Assembly (NCBI GenBank): GCA_024958715.1
Contig: JANWUS010000050.1
Span: forward strand, 21,780 to 85,779
Reading direction: 5' to 3'
Length of the DNA: 64,000 nucleotides
DNA from: Cyanobium sp. FGCU52
GTDB lineage: Bacteria; Cyanobacteriota; Cyanobacteriia; PCC-6307; Cyanobiaceae
Shown here piece by piece: positions 36,975-46,915 of the stretch. The position numbers and the translations under genes are program-made. Under the pieces are notes generated by a model that saw only the letters and a program-made list of their open reading frames with translations, searched no databases and had not been told where the DNA came from. Positions within the stretch are counted from its first letter, which is position 1. Each line of letters opens with the position of its first letter.

Positions 36975-37551
36975 GAGGCTGGATCACCCCGAAACCGCCG
37001 TGGTTGCGCCGGTAGGCCACCTGGATCTGGTTGGTTTCGGCGTCGCGGAAGACGTAGAAGTCGTGGTCGATCACCTCCAGCTGGTGCAGGGCGTCGTCGA
37101 GGCTCATCGGCGGCATGGCGAAGTACTTGCGCCGCACCCCCCGGCTGGGGGTCGCGGGCTCCTTGCCGTCGGTGAGGCTGGCTCCCGGCAGGGGCAGGTT
37201 CGCGGCTCCCGCCTCCTCGTCGCGGGCCGAACGGTGCACCGGTCCCTGCTGGCGCTCCAGCAGCCGGTCCTTGTAGCGGTTGAGCTGGCGGCTGAGCTTG
37301 CTGGCCACCAGGTCGATGCTGGCGTAGAGGTTGTCGCTGCGTTCCTGGGCCCGGATCACGGTGCCGTTGGCGAACATCGTGACTTCGGCGATCTGCTGGG
37401 GAACGCGGGGATTGCGGGCCACCGACAGATGGACATCCGCTTCCTTGACGATGCCTTCGAAGTGATTGATCGCGCGGGTGAGCTTGGTCTCGGTGTAATC
37501 CCGGATGGCCGGGGTGACGTCGAGGTTGCGGCCGTGAATGAGCAGTTTCAT
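36964..37551 (-). CDS. hpf: Long ribosome hibernation promotion factor (LrtA type)
   Basis: A 195-residue protein: N-terminal S30AE domain (MKLLIHGRNLDVTPAIRDYT to about residue 100), a variable linker, and the C-terminal dimerisation domain DHDFYVFRDAETNQIQVAYRR. Long HPFs dimerise 70S ribosomes into inactive 100S particles; the cyanobacterial version is the light-repressed LrtA. The start at 37551 is set by the conserved MKLLI beginning. It is divergent from lipB with an 84-base gap. Confidence 0.93.
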   Translation of the reverse strand: MKLLIHGRNLDVTPAIRDYTETKLTRAINHFEGIVKEADVHLSVARNPRVPQQIAEVTMFANGTVIRAQERSDNLYASIDLVASKLSRQLNRYKDRLLERQQGPVHRSARDEEAGAANLPLPGASLTDGKEPATPSRGVRRKYFAMPPMSLDDALHQLEVIDHDFYVFRDAETNQIQVAYRRNHGGFGVIQPRES

Positions 37552-37635
37552 CGGGTGCCGGTTGCCGGAGGGGTTGGGCCGGATCGCGTCCGGTCTCCGG
37601 GGTTCCGGTTGGATCCACGCTAGGAAGCCCGGATC

Positions 37636-38316
37636 ATGCGCTCCACAGCCGACGCAATCCTTTTCGAAGTGGCTCGCCCGGTGCCCTTCCCGCGGGCCTG
37701 GGACTGGCAGCGCCAGCTCCAGGAGCGCCTGCTGCACGATCCCGCAGGGCCGGAGGCGCTGCTGGCCCTGCAGCACGAGCCCTGCTACACCCTGGGCCGC
37801 GGCGGCGATCCCGCCCACCTGGGCTTCGATCCGTCCGATCCCCCCCACCCCCTCCACCGCATCGACCGCGGCGGCGAGGTGACCCATCACCTGCCCGGGC
37901 AGCTGGTGCTCTATCCGGTGCTGAATCTCCAGCGTCATGGAGGCGATCTGCACCTCTATCTGCGCAGCCTGGAGCAGGTGGTGATCGATCTGCTGGCCGA
38001 CCTGGGCCTGGAGGCCGGGCGGCTGCCGGGACTCACCGGCGTGTGGCTGGAGGGTCGCAAGCTGGCGGCGATCGGGGTGGGGGCCCGGCGCTGGATCAGC
38101 CAGCACGGCCTGGCCCTCAACGTGGACTGTGACCTGGAGGGCTTCCGTGCGATCACCCCCTGCGGGATCGCCGACCGGCCGGTGGGGCGTTTGGCCGACT
38201 GGCGGCCGGAGCTGACCGCCGCCGCCCTCCAGCCCCGGCTGGTGGCGGCCTTCGCCCGGCACTTCGGCATGAACCTGCGGCCGCCCAGCCCACAGGACAG
38301 CCTCCAGGGGTGGTAA
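37636..38316 (+). CDS. lipB: Octanoyl-[acyl-carrier-protein]:protein octanoyltransferase
   Basis: A 226-residue enzyme that transfers octanoate to lipoyl domains such as that of PdhC in this window. [19 protein letters not shown] is the substrate-binding region, with His-Leu replacing the more usual Tyr-His before GPGQ. The catalytic Lys is in GRKLAAIGV and catalytic Cys in ITPCGI. The acyl-activating enzyme gene starts about 30 bases after the stop. Confidence 0.92.
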   Translation: MRSTADAILFEVARPVPFPRAWDWQRQLQERLLHDPAGPEALLALQHEPCYTLGRGGDPAHLGFDPSDPPHPLHRIDRGGEVTHHLPGQLVLYPVLNLQRHGGDLHLYLRSLEQVVIDLLADLGLEAGRLPGLTGVWLEGRKLAAIGVGARRWISQHGLALNVDCDLEGFRAITPCGIADRPVGRLADWRPELTAAALQPRLVAAFARHFGMNLRPPSPQDSLQGW

Positions 38317-38346
38317 CCATTGGGCGCCGACCCGCCCGCACGTCCC

Positions 38347-40311
38347 ATGCCTGCCGCCGGAAGCCCCCGGTCCGAGGTCGTCTGGACCGCCGACGCGGAC
38401 GATCTCAGTGCCCTGGCCCGGCGCAGCGACTGGAGCGGCTTCACCGGCCTGGAGCAGCTGTGGCCGGTGCTGGCCGATCGCTACGGCGAGGGCCTGGCCC
38501 TCGATGCCCCCCATGCCCACCCTCCCGAGCGGATCAGCTACGGCGAGCTCCGCAACCGGATCGAGCGGGCGGCCGCCGGTTTCGCGTCCCTCGGCGTCCG
38601 CCCCGGGGATGTGGTGGCGCTGTTCTCCGAGAACGGTCCCCGCTGGTTCGTGGCCGACCAGGGGCTGATGCGGGCCGGGGCCGCCGATGCGGTGCGGGGC
38701 AGCAGCGCACCGGAGGAGGAACTGCGCTACATCCTTGCCGACTCCGGGGCCGTGGGCCTGGTCGTCGAGACGGCCGCCCTGCTGGCCCGGCTGGAGCTGC
38801 CCCCCGCCCTGGCGGAGCGCCTGCGGTTCGTGGTGGTGCTCGAAGGGGAGGCCGGGCCCGACCTGGCGGACGGCCGGATCCCCTGCCGGAGCTGGGACGA
38901 CCTGCTGGCCCTGGGGGCAAGCGGTGCCCTGCCGCCGCCGCCGCCGGCCGATCCGCAGCGCCTGGCCACGATCCTCTACACGTCGGGCACCACGGGCCAG
39001 CCGAAGGGCGTCCCCCTGACCCACGCCAACCTTCTGCACCAGTTGCGCCATCTCGGCGTGGCGGTGTCGCCCCGCCCCGGGGACCGGGTGCTGAGCGTGC
39101 TGCCGATCTGGCATTCCTATGAACGCAGCGCCGAGTACTTCCTGCTCTCCTGCGGCTGCGCCCAGACCTACACCACCCTGCGGCACCTGCGCTCCGATCT
39201 GCAGAAGGTGCGGCCCCAGTACCTCATCAGCGTGCCGCGGCTGTGGGAGGCGCTGCTCTCGGGCTTCGAGGACGCCCTGGCCTCGATGCCCGCCAGCCGG
39301 CGTCGGCTGATCGAGGCGGCCCTGGCGAACAGCCGCGCCTACGGCCTCCAGCGCCGGGTCGCCGCCGATCTCACCCTCGAACCTGAACCGGCCCTGCGCC
39401 GGGCGCAGGCCGCCCTGAAGGCCTGCCTGCGCTGGCCCCTGCACCGGCTGGCCTCGGTGCTGCTCTGGCCGAAGGTGCGCGGCCAGCTGGTGGGCGGCGA
39501 AGTCCGCACGGCCATCAGCGGCGGCGGTGCCCTGGCCCTCCATGTCGATGCCTTCTTCGAGGCGATCGGCATCGAACTGCTGGTGGGCTATGGGCTCACC
39601 GAGACCAGTCCTGTGCTCACCTGCCGGCGGACCTGGTCGAATCGCCGGGGCAGCGCCGGCCGGCCCCTGCCGGGAACGGCCCTGCGCATCGTGGATCCGG
39701 AGAGCGGCCGCCCCGTGCAGCCGGGGGGCCGGGGTGTGGTGCTGGCGAAGGGCCCCCAGGTGATGGAGGGCTACTTCGGCAAACCCGAGGCCACGGCCAA
39801 GGTGCTCGACGCCGAGGGCTGGTTCGACACCGGCGACCTCGGGCGGCTGCTTCCCGACGGCACCCTGGTGCTCACCGGCCGGGCCAAGGACACGATCGTG
39901 CTCAGCAGCGGCGAGAACATCGAGCCCGGCCCCCTGGAGGAGGCCCTGGCCGCCAGTCCGCTGGTGGAGCAGGTGATGCTGGTGGGCCAGGACCGCAAAC
40001 AGCTGGGCGCCCTGCTGGTGCCCCGGGCCGAGGCCCTGGCTGGCTTCGCGGCGACGGCCGGCATCGCTGTCCCCGACCACGATCATCCCGAGGCGGTGGA
40101 TCCGGCGCTGCTGCGGGCCCTGACCCGTGAGTTCAACAGGCTGCTGGCGGAGCGGCCGGGCTCCCGTCCGGACGAGCGCCTGGCGGGTGTGGCTCTGGTG
40201 GCTCCGTTCACCATCGAGAACGGCCTCCTCACCCAGACCCTCAAACAGCGGCGCGATCGGATCACGGAGCGTGATCGCGACGCGATCGCCGCGATCTACG
40301 GAGGGGAATGA
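38347..40311 (+). CDS. Long-chain acyl-activating enzyme (acyl-ACP/acyl-CoA synthetase)
   Basis: A 654-residue ANL-superfamily enzyme: P-loop YTSGTTGQPKGV, GYGLTETSP, DTGDLGRL, and KDTIVLSSGENIEPGPLEE. Its size and the insert between the N-terminal motifs match the cyanobacterial AAS/Slr1609 family, which recycles free fatty acids onto acyl carrier protein. Start ATG at 38347; a TTG at 38320 is less likely. The fatty-acid role is inferred from family resemblance. Confidence 0.88.
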   Translation: MPAAGSPRSEVVWTADADDLSALARRSDWSGFTGLEQLWPVLADRYGEGLALDAPHAHPPERISYGELRNRIERAAAGFASLGVRPGDVVALFSENGPRWFVADQGLMRAGAADAVRGSSAPEEELRYILADSGAVGLVVETAALLARLELPPALAERLRFVVVLEGEAGPDLADGRIPCRSWDDLLALGASGALPPPPPADPQRLATILYTSGTTGQPKGVPLTHANLLHQLRHLGVAVSPRPGDRVLSVLPIWHSYERSAEYFLLSCGCAQTYTTLRHLRSDLQKVRPQYLISVPRLWEALLSGFEDALASMPASRRRLIEAALANSRAYGLQRRVAADLTLEPEPALRRAQAALKACLRWPLHRLASVLLWPKVRGQLVGGEVRTAISGGGALALHVDAFFEAIGIELLVGYGLTETSPVLTCRRTWSNRRGSAGRPLPGTALRIVDPESGRPVQPGGRGVVLAKGPQVMEGYFGKPEATAKVLDAEGWFDTGDLGRLLPDGTLVLTGRAKDTIVLSSGENIEPGPLEEALAASPLVEQVMLVGQDRKQLGALLVPRAEALAGFAATAGIAVPDHDHPEAVDPALLRALTREFNRLLAERPGSRPDERLAGVALVAPFTIENGLLTQTLKQRRDRITERDRDAIAAIYGGE

Positions 40312-40464
40312 GCGGACGCGTTGATCGTGTGTCAAGGCATCAGGTCAACTCCGCACCGCCTTCGGACCGCCGCCGCCGTTCCCGCACCCCCTGAGTCCAT
40401 CGGCGTCGGTTCGTTGACCGTCCGGCCGACGGCCTGACAACCTCAATCCAGTTCCTCCCTTCCC

Positions 40465-40908
40465 ATGGCCGACGCCACCACCTTGAGCATCAAGCGTTCG
40501 ATCACCGTGCGGGCCGTGGTCACCCCCCGCTGGAAGGAGGACGCCGAGCGGGAGCTCAGCAATGCCATCAGCGGCGTGGATCAGCAGCTGGCCCAGCTGG
40601 AGCAGGAGGGGCAGAGCCTGATCGAGGAGATCCGCCGTCAGAGCGCCAACCCACTCGATCCCCGCGTGCAGGACCAGGTGGGTTCGGTGCAGCAGCAGGT
40701 GGCGGCCAAGCGGTCCGAGCTGGAGGAGCAGAAGCGCCAGATGCTCGAGCAGCAGCGTCAGGTGCGTGAACTCGAGCTCGAGCAGATCGTGGAGCAGGGG
40801 CAGCTCGAGAGCTTCTGCGACGTGCAGGTGGGCGACAACCTGCTGCAGAAGCTGCAGGTGGCGGTGCTCGTCCGCGACGGCGTGATCGAGGCGATCGAAG
40901 GGGCCTGA
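40465..40908 (+). CDS. YlqD-family coiled-coil protein
   Basis: A 147-residue protein with an N-terminal beta region (LSIKRSITVRAVVTPRW), a long charged coiled coil of about residues 30-108 rich in Glu/Gln, and a C-terminal beta region (CDVQVGDNLLQKLQVAVLVRDG). This architecture is the YlqD family, found in Firmicutes and cyanobacteria. Function unknown. It precedes pdhC by 60 bases on the same strand. Confidence 0.82.
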   Translation: MADATTLSIKRSITVRAVVTPRWKEDAERELSNAISGVDQQLAQLEQEGQSLIEEIRRQSANPLDPRVQDQVGSVQQQVAAKRSELEEQKRQMLEQQRQVRELELEQIVEQGQLESFCDVQVGDNLLQKLQVAVLVRDGVIEAIEGA

Positions 40909-40968
40909 GCCCAGGGGGAGCGCCCCTGTCGCCGCTTAAAATCGGCCGATCCGCGCGGCGCTCCTCCG

Positions 40969-42321
40969 TTGGCCACCCACGAAATCTTCATGCCCGCCCT
41001 CTCCTCCACGATGACGGAGGGCAAGATCGTGGAATGGCTCAAGAAACCCGGTGACCGGGTGGAGCGCGGCGAGTCGGTGCTGGTGGTCGAGTCCGACAAG
41101 GCCGACATGGACGTGGAATCCTTCAATGAAGGCTTCCTGGCGGCCGTGCTGATGCCCGCCGGCGGCACCGCCCCGGTGGGCGAGACCATCGGCCTGATCG
41201 TGGAGAGCGAGGCGGAGATCGCCGAGGTGCAGGCCAAGGCCCCCGCCGCGCCTGCGGCGGCGGCCGCTCCAGCTGCGGCTGCGCCGGCCCCCGCTGCCCC
41301 CACCCCTGCGCCTGCCGCCGCCACCCCCGCCCCGGTGGCCCCCGTTCCGGCCCCTGCCGCCACTGCGCCGGCCCCTGCCCCGGTGGCGGTGGCCCGCGCC
41401 GATGGCCGTCTGGTGGCCACGCCCCGGGCCCGCAAGCTCGCGCTCCAGCTCGGTGTGGATCTGGCCGGAGTCCGGGGCAGCGGTCCCCACGGCCGCATCC
41501 AGGCGGAGGATGTCGAGCGGGCCGGCGGCCAGCCGGTGAGCGTGCCCCGCGTGGCGGAGGGCAGCGCTCCTGCCGCCGTGGCCGCTTCCGCCAATGGCAA
41601 CGGCGCCGCCGCGCCCGCTGCCCCCGCCGGTCAGGCCTTCGGTGCCCCGGGGGAGACGGTGCCGTTCAACACCCTGCAGCAGGCGGTCAACCGCAACATG
41701 GTGGCCAGCCTGCAGGTGCCCTGCTTCCGGGTGGGCTACACGATCACCACCGACAAGCTCGATGCCTTCTACAAGTCGGTGAAGGCCAAGGGCGTCACCA
41801 TGACCGCCCTGCTGGCCAAGGCGGTGGGCGTGGTGCTGGCCCGCCATCCCCAGGTGAACGCCGCCACCACCGACGCCGGCATGGCCTATCCGGCGGCGGT
41901 GAACGTGGCCGTGGCCGTGGCGATGGAGGACGGCGGCCTGATCACCCCCGTGCTGGCCTCCGCCGACCGCACCGACATCTATTCGCTGGCGCGCAACTGG
42001 GCTGATCTGGTGGAGCGGGCCCGGGCCAAGCAGCTCAAGCCCGAGGAGTACAGCACCGGCACCTTCACCCTCTCCAACCTGGGCATGTTCGGCGTGGATC
42101 GCTTCGACGCCATCCTTCCCCCCGGCACCGGCGCGATCCTGGCGGTGGCCGCCTCCCGGCCCACGGTGGTGGCGCTCAAGGATGGCGCGATCGCGGTGAA
42201 GCGCCAGATGCAGGTGAACCTCACCTGCGACCACCGGGTGGTGTACGGCGCCCATGCCGCCGCCTTCCTCAAGGACCTGGCGCAGCTGATCGAGACAGCC
42301 CCCGAGAGCCTTGCCCTCTGA
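40969..42321 (+). CDS. pdhC: Dihydrolipoamide acetyltransferase (PDH E2)
   Basis: A 450-residue E2. The lipoyl domain has the modified Lys44 in VESDKADMD; an Ala/Pro-rich linker covers about residues 83-143; the E3-binding domain is around 146-182 ([14 protein letters not shown]). The catalytic domain ends in [12 protein letters not shown]. This DHRVxYG ending is the plastid/cyanobacterial form of the usual DHRxxDG motif. TTG start at 40969. It works with lpdA and is lipoylated via lipB, both in this window. Its end overlaps the queA start. Confidence 0.94.
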   Translation: MATHEIFMPALSSTMTEGKIVEWLKKPGDRVERGESVLVVESDKADMDVESFNEGFLAAVLMPAGGTAPVGETIGLIVESEAEIAEVQAKAPAAPAAAAAPAAAAPAPAAPTPAPAAATPAPVAPVPAPAATAPAPAPVAVARADGRLVATPRARKLALQLGVDLAGVRGSGPHGRIQAEDVERAGGQPVSVPRVAEGSAPAAVAASANGNGAAAPAAPAGQAFGAPGETVPFNTLQQAVNRNMVASLQVPCFRVGYTITTDKLDAFYKSVKAKGVTMTALLAKAVGVVLARHPQVNAATTDAGMAYPAAVNVAVAVAMEDGGLITPVLASADRTDIYSLARNWADLVERARAKQLKPEEYSTGTFTLSNLGMFGVDRFDAILPPGTGAILAVAASRPTVVALKDGAIAVKRQMQVNLTCDHRVVYGAHAAAFLKDLAQLIETAPESLAL

Positions 42322-43480
42322 GACTGCCGGCGTCGATCCCTCCGGGATCGATCCCGCCGACCTCGATCCCGCGGATCTGCGCCTTTCCAGTTACGACTTC
42401 GCCCTGCCGCAGGAGCGCATCGCCCAGCGGCCGGTGGAACCCCGCCACGCGGCCCGGCTGCTGGTGGTGGATCCGGCGGGGGCCGGGCCTGCCCCCCACG
42501 CCCGCCACCTCAGCGCCTGGGATCTGCAGCACGAGCTCAGGCCCGGCGATCTGCTGGTGGTGAACGACACCCGGGTGCTTCGGGCCCGGCTTCAGGCGCG
42601 GCGGCCCGGCGGCGGGGCGGTGGAGCTGCTGGTGCTCGAGCCCTGGCCGGGCGAGGCGGGCCAGTGGCTGTGCCTGGCGCGGCCCGCCAAGAAGCTGAAG
42701 CCCGGCGACAGCCTGGAGGTGGTGGCAGGCGGTCAGCCGCCGCTCACGGTGCAGGTGGTGGGCAGCGATCCCGCCACCGGCGGTCGCATCGTGCAGTTCC
42801 CGCCCCAGTGCGTCGATGCGGCCGCCCTCGAGCCCCTGCTGGTGCAGTACGGCGCCATCCCGCTGCCGCCCTACATCCACGAGCACGACGCCAGCGACAA
42901 CGAGCGCTACCAGACCCGCTACGCCGCCCGCCCCGGTGCCGTAGCCGCTCCAACGGCCGGGCTGCACCTCAGCGACGAACTGCTGGCGGCGATCAGGGAG
43001 CGGGGTGTCGGGGTGGCCACCACCACCCTGCATGTGGGCCTGGGCACGTTCCGGCCGATCGAAACGGAAGACCTGAGGGGCCTTGAGCTCCACAGCGAAT
43101 GGGTGGAGGTGAGCCCGCAGCTGGTGGAGGCCGTAGCGGCCTGCCGGGCGGGCGGCGGTCGGGTGATCGCCATCGGCACCACCTCGGTGCGCAGCCTGGA
43201 GGCGGTGGCCCAGCTGCATGGCGGCGAGCTGCGCCCCCACACCGGCCCGGTGAACCTGGTCATCCAGCCCGGCTACCGCTTCGCCGTGGTGCAGGGCCTG
43301 CTCACCAACTTCCACCTGCCCAAGAGCTCGCTGCTGCTGCTGGTGAGCGCCCTGATCGGGCGCGAGCGTCTGCTGGCGCTCTACACCGAGGCGATCGAGC
43401 GCCAGTACCGCTTCTTCTCCTACGGCGACGCCATGTGGATCGCGCCGGAGGCGGTGCTGGAGGGGGCGCGGCCGGCCTAA
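42311..43480 (+). CDS. queA: tRNA preQ1(34) S-adenosylmethionine ribosyltransferase-isomerase
   Basis: A 389-residue Que[22 protein letters not shown] at the N-terminal conserved block, [21 protein letters not shown]-type segment [13 protein letters not shown], and [19 protein letters not shown]. It makes epoxyqueuosine in tRNAs with GUN anticodons. TTG at 42311 overlaps pdhC by 11 bases; the first 25 residues (repetitive [15 protein letters not shown]) are unusual and could be an artefact of an upstream start. Confidence 0.93.
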   Translation: MPSETAGVDPSGIDPADLDPADLRLSSYDFALPQERIAQRPVEPRHAARLLVVDPAGAGPAPHARHLSAWDLQHELRPGDLLVVNDTRVLRARLQARRPGGGAVELLVLEPWPGEAGQWLCLARPAKKLKPGDSLEVVAGGQPPLTVQVVGSDPATGGRIVQFPPQCVDAAALEPLLVQYGAIPLPPYIHEHDASDNERYQTRYAARPGAVAAPTAGLHLSDELLAAIRERGVGVATTTLHVGLGTFRPIETEDLRGLELHSEWVEVSPQLVEAVAACRAGGGRVIAIGTTSVRSLEAVAQLHGGELRPHTGPVNLVIQPGYRFAVVQGLLTNFHLPKSSLLLLVSALIGRERLLALYTEAIERQYRFFSYGDAMWIAPEAVLEGARPA

Positions 43481-43482
43481 GC

Positions 43483-43510
43483 AAAAGCCCCCGGCTGGTG
43501 GGCCGGGGGC
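43483..43510 (-). terminator. Intrinsic terminator of sodB
   Basis: On the minus strand GCCGGGGGC pairs across a six-base loop, followed by TTTT. It lies about 36 bases past the sodB stop and also 6 bases past queA, so it may serve both convergent genes. Confidence 0.7.
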
Positions 43511-43545
43511 ACAGGCGGGAGCCCTGGGGCGGGCCGGGCGCGGGT

Positions 43546-44145
43546 TCAGGCGGCGGCCAGATTGGCGGCCACGAAATCCCAGTTCACCAGCTTGTCGAGG
43601 AAGGTGGTGATGTAGTCGGGACGGCGGTTCTGGTAGTCGAGGTAGTAGGCGTGCTCCCAGACATCCATGGTGAGCAGGGCCTTCTGGCCGTGGGCCAGGG
43701 GCAGATCGGCGTTGCCGGTCTTGGTGACCTTCAGGGTGCCGCCATCGAGCACCAGCCAGGCCCAGCCGCTGCCGAACTGGGTGGCGCCGGCGGCCTTGAA
43801 CGCCTCAACGAACTTCTCGAAGCTGCCGAAGTCGGCGTTGATCTTCTCGAGCAGGGCGCCGCTGGGGCTGCCGCCGCCACCGGGCTTCATGCACTGCCAG
43901 TAGAAGCTGTGGTTCCACACCTGGGCGGCGTTGTTGAAGACACCGGCCTTGCCGGCATCACCGGCGACGGCGGTGATGGTGTCTTCCAGGCTCTTGCCCT
44001 CCAGCTCAGTGCCCGCCACCAGGTTGTTCAGGTTGGTGACGTAGGCGTTGTGGTGCTTGCCGTGGTGGAACTCGAGCGTTTGGCGGGAGATGTGGGGCTC
44101 GAGCGCATCGAGGCCGTAGGGCAGTTCGGGCAGCGTGTGAGCCAT
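43546..44145 (-). CDS. sodB: Iron superoxide dismutase
   Basis: A 199-residue cytoplasmic SOD that dismutates superoxide. Metal ligands are in [22 protein letters not shown] and [13 protein letters not shown]. The AAQVWNH and GGGG-containing segments favour the Fe form. Start ATG at 44145 ([15 protein letters not shown]); in-frame upstream sequence is not coding. Cyanobacterial Fe-SOD protects photosystem I acceptor-side chemistry. Confidence 0.94.
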   Translation of the reverse strand: MAHTLPELPYGLDALEPHISRQTLEFHHGKHHNAYVTNLNNLVAGTELEGKSLEDTITAVAGDAGKAGVFNNAAQVWNHSFYWQCMKPGGGGSPSGALLEKINADFGSFEKFVEAFKAAGATQFGSGWAWLVLDGGTLKVTKTGNADLPLAHGQKALLTMDVWEHAYYLDYQNRRPDYITTFLDKLVNWDFVAANLAAA

Positions 44146-44236
44146 GGAACGGGGGGGCGTGCTTGATGAGACCCGGCCAGGTGCCGGTGGCGCGGGCATC
44201 CTAACGATCGCCTCCCGGGGCGAAGTGCCGTGGGAC

Positions 44237-44878
44237 TCAGCCGCCGATCCGCAGCAGCTCAACCTCGAAGATCAGGGTGGCGTTGGGGGGAATCACGCCG
44301 CCGGCGCCGCGCTCGCCGTAGGCGAGATCCGGGGGAATCACCAGGCGGCGCTTGCCGCCGACGCGCATACCGGCCACACCCTCGTCCCAGCCCTTGATCA
44401 CGCGGCCACCGCCGAGGGGGAAGCTGAAGGGTCCGCGGCCGTAGCTGGCGTCGAACTCGCGGCCGTCGGTGAGGGTGCCGCGGTAGTGCACCTGCACCGT
44501 CTGACCGGGCAGGGCCTCGGCGCCGGTGCCCACCACCAGATCGGTGATGCGCAGGCCGCTGGGGGTGACGGTTTCCTTGGGAGCCTCCATGGATCCGCCG
44601 AGGGCGCCCGCCTGGGCGAGATCGGCGGCGTCGCCGGCAGGGGAATCGGAGGCCATGGTGAACAGGGTGGGGTTGCGGTCGTCGGGGTCGAGCTCGAGCG
44701 GCGAGCTGATCGGCGCCGGGGCGGCCGCCGTGCGGGCCACGGCGGGTTGGGCGATCGCCACCGCAGCGTCGGCCGGCGGGGCGGCGGAGGCCATGGGGGT
44801 GGGGGCCACCAGCTGGCTGACGAGGGCCACCAGGAGGCAGGCCACGCAGACCGCCGAACTGATCAGGATGTCGCGCAT
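44237..44878 (-). CDS. Membrane-anchored FKBP-type peptidyl-prolyl isomerase
   Basis: A 213-residue protein with an N-terminal hydrophobic segment (residues 5-25), an Ala/Pro-rich spacer, then an FKBP domain from about residue 105: [42 protein letters not shown] and AYGERG, ending FEVELLRI. It likely assists protein folding in the periplasm or thylakoid lumen. Start ATG at 44878 ([10 protein letters not shown]). Confidence 0.88.
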   Translation of the reverse strand: MRDILISSAVCVACLLVALVSQLVAPTPMASAAPPADAAVAIAQPAVARTAAAPAPISSPLELDPDDRNPTLFTMASDSPAGDAADLAQAGALGGSMEAPKETVTPSGLRITDLVVGTGAEALPGQTVQVHYRGTLTDGREFDASYGRGPFSFPLGGGRVIKGWDEGVAGMRVGGKRRLVIPPDLAYGERGAGGVIPPNATLIFEVELLRIGG

Positions 44879-44952
44879 GCCGGCTCCCGGCGAGGACGGG
44901 GCGATTCTGCCAGCCCTCCGCCGCCGGGAACGGAACCCCCTCTGGGGCGCGG

Positions 44953-45318
44953 TCAGTCGGGCGGGAAATCGTTGTCCTGCAGCGGTGCGATGTCGGCGCC
45001 GCCGCGCTGGCGCATCATCCGCTCCAGGCGGTCGATGCGGCCGCGCAGTTCGTCCAGCTCCCGCTGGCGCGCCAGGCCCAGGTCCTGGAGCAGCTGGTCG
45101 CGGTTGCGCTCCAGCTGGCGCTCGGCCTGCTGTTCCACCTCCGGCGATTCGCCCCGCAGGGCCCGCAGCACGTCGTCCACCAGGGCCGGGGCCTGGGTGG
45201 GGTCGAGACGGCCGCTGCGCACCCAGTCCTGGCTGACGCTGCGCAGACGGTCGGCCACCAGCGTGGTGGTGCCGAGGCCGCGGAGCAGCAGCATCTGCAG
45301 CAGATTGCCCTGGTCCAT
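44953..45318 (-). CDS. Phasin-like coiled-coil protein
   Basis: A 121-residue protein beginning [20 protein letters not shown], followed by a helical region and a Glu/Arg/Gln-rich coiled coil (about residues 60-105). It resembles the phasin-family proteins annotated as polyhydroxyalkanoate regulators in cyanobacteria. Whether it binds granules is not shown. It sits head to head with lnt, 115 bases away. Confidence 0.65.
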   Translation of the reverse strand: MDQGNLLQMLLLRGLGTTTLVADRLRSVSQDWVRSGRLDPTQAPALVDDVLRALRGESPEVEQQAERQLERNRDQLLQDLGLARQRELDELRGRIDRLERMMRQRGGADIAPLQDNDFPPD

Positions 45319-45433
45319 GGTCGTGGGGTCCTCGTGAGGGAAGCGATGGGAGGAGCGGGGCCGGGGCGCGAGCCGTCGACCACCACCCGCTGGGGTTGCC
45401 TTCCGAGATTGGCCGTTTCCCGTCGGGCGGGCC

Positions 45434-46915
45434 ATGGGCGATGACCGGCGTCTGCGCTGGACGGTCGCCCTGGCCGCCGGCGCCGTGGCGGGCCTGGCCC
45501 TGCCGCCGATCGGGCTGCCACCGCTGCTCTGGCCGGCCCTGGCGGTGCTCTGGAGCCTGGCCGGTTCTCCCTCCCGTGCCGCCTGTGGCGGCGGCGCTCT
45601 GCTGTGGGGCCTGACGGCGGTCCTGGTGAGCCACCGCTGGCTGCTCTGGCTCCATCCCCTCGACTGGGTGGGGGTGCCCGGGCCCCTGAGCCTGCCCCTC
45701 TGCCTGCTGATCTGGCTGCTCTGCGGACTGGCCGGCGGGTTGCTGGTGGTGCTCTGGGCCCTGGGGGTGCGTCGGCTGGATCCGCGGCGACCCGCCACGG
45801 CCGTGATCGGCGCCACCGTCTGGGGGCTGACGGAGGTGCTGCTGGCCCGCGGACCCCTGTTCTGGATCGGGCTGGGCAGCTCCTCCCTGCCCGGGGACCC
45901 CTCCCTGGCCCAGCTGGCCAGGCTCACGGGGGCGGGGGGCATCGCCGCCCTGCAGCTGGCCATCGGCTGGTGCCTCTGGCGCCTGGTGGTGAGCCGCCCC
46001 CGCGGGCCGGTGGCGGCGGTGGGCCTGGCGCTGGTGCTGGTGGGCCACGCCCCTGCCCTGGCGGCGGCGATCGACGAGGGCTCCCGGGAGACGGGGCCGG
46101 CGGAACAGGTGCTGCTGGTACAGCCGGCCATCCCCACCCGCCGCAAGTTCGAGGCCCCGGAGCAGCGCCGCTGGCTGCAGCAGCTGGAGGAGGCCCAGCG
46201 CCTGCACCGCTCACCGGAGGTGGATGCCCTGGTGCTGCCGGAGGGATCGCTGTTGCAGGGGGAGCCCCTGCCGCTCCCGGCCGGCGCCGAGGTGCTGGCC
46301 GGTGGGTTCCGCCGGCAGGGGGAGGAGCTGCGCAGCAGCCTGCTGCGCTTCGAGCCGGGTGAGCGGGATCCGGATGGGGCGGTCGACAAGCACCGGCTGG
46401 TGCCCCTGGGGGAGTGGGTGCCGCTGACGGGCCTGCTGCGCTGGAGCGGGCTTTCGGCGGTGGGAGGAATCTCTCCCGGCGGGCCATCGCGGCTGCTGCC
46501 CCGGCCTTCCGGCGCCGTGGCTGCCGCCATCTGCTACGAGATCGCCGACGGCCAGGCCCTGGCGGCGGCCAGCCGGGAGGGGGCCCGCTGGCTGGTGGCC
46601 AGCGCCAACCTCGATCCCTACCCGCTGCTGCTCCAGCGGCAGTACGAGGCCCTGGCGCGGCTGCGGGCGATCGAGACCGGCCGCTGGCTGGTGAGCGCCG
46701 CCAACACCGGCCCGAGCCTGCTGGTGGATGCGGAGGGTGGGCTGCGCCGGCGCCTGGTCGCCGGCATCCCCACCAGCGCCGTGGTGACGGTGCGTCAGCG
46801 CACCGCCCTCACCCCCTACACCCGCTGGGGGGAGGCGCCGCTGGCGCTGCTGCTGGTCGGCGCCGTATCGGTGCGGTTCCGACCGGGATCGCCTGCCTCG
46901 TCGGCAGGCCCGTAG
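45434..46915 (+). CDS. lnt: Apolipoprotein N-acyltransferase
   Basis: A 493-residue enzyme: N-terminal bundle of about six membrane helices and a periplasmic nitrilase domain. The catalytic Glu is in LPEGSLL, the Lys in [11 protein letters not shown], and the Cys in AICYEIAD. It transfers the third acyl chain to lipoproteins. Its final 100 bases overlap, tail to tail, with the Arg/Asp-rich secreted protein on the other strand. Start GTG or ATG at 45434. Confidence 0.92.
   Translation: MGDDRRLRWTVALAAGAVAGLALPPIGLPPLLWPALAVLWSLAGSPSRAACGGGALLWGLTAVLVSHRWLLWLHPLDWVGVPGPLSLPLCLLIWLLCGLAGGLLVVLWALGVRRLDPRRPATAVIGATVWGLTEVLLARGPLFWIGLGSSSLPGDPSLAQLARLTGAGGIAALQLAIGWCLWRLVVSRPRGPVAAVGLALVLVGHAPALAAAIDEGSRETGPAEQVLLVQPAIPTRRKFEAPEQRRWLQQLEEAQRLHRSPEVDALVLPEGSLLQGEPLPLPAGAEVLAGGFRRQGEELRSSLLRFEPGERDPDGAVDKHRLVPLGEWVPLTGLLRWSGLSAVGGISPGGPSRLLPRPSGAVAAAICYEIADGQALAAASREGARWLVASANLDPYPLLLQRQYEALARLRAIETGRWLVSAANTGPSLLVDAEGGLRRRLVAGIPTSAVVTVRQRTALTPYTRWGEAPLALLLVGAVSVRFRPGSPASSAGP

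Noticed and set aside
37552..40335. Long minus-strand frame extending upstream of hpf (1123 codons in all)
   Set aside because: Only the last 195 codons are protein-like (hpf). The rest is antisense to lipB and the acyl-activating enzyme.
41250..41400. Ala/Pro repeat in pdhC as a mobile or repeat element
   Set aside because: It is the normal flexible linker of E2 subunits.
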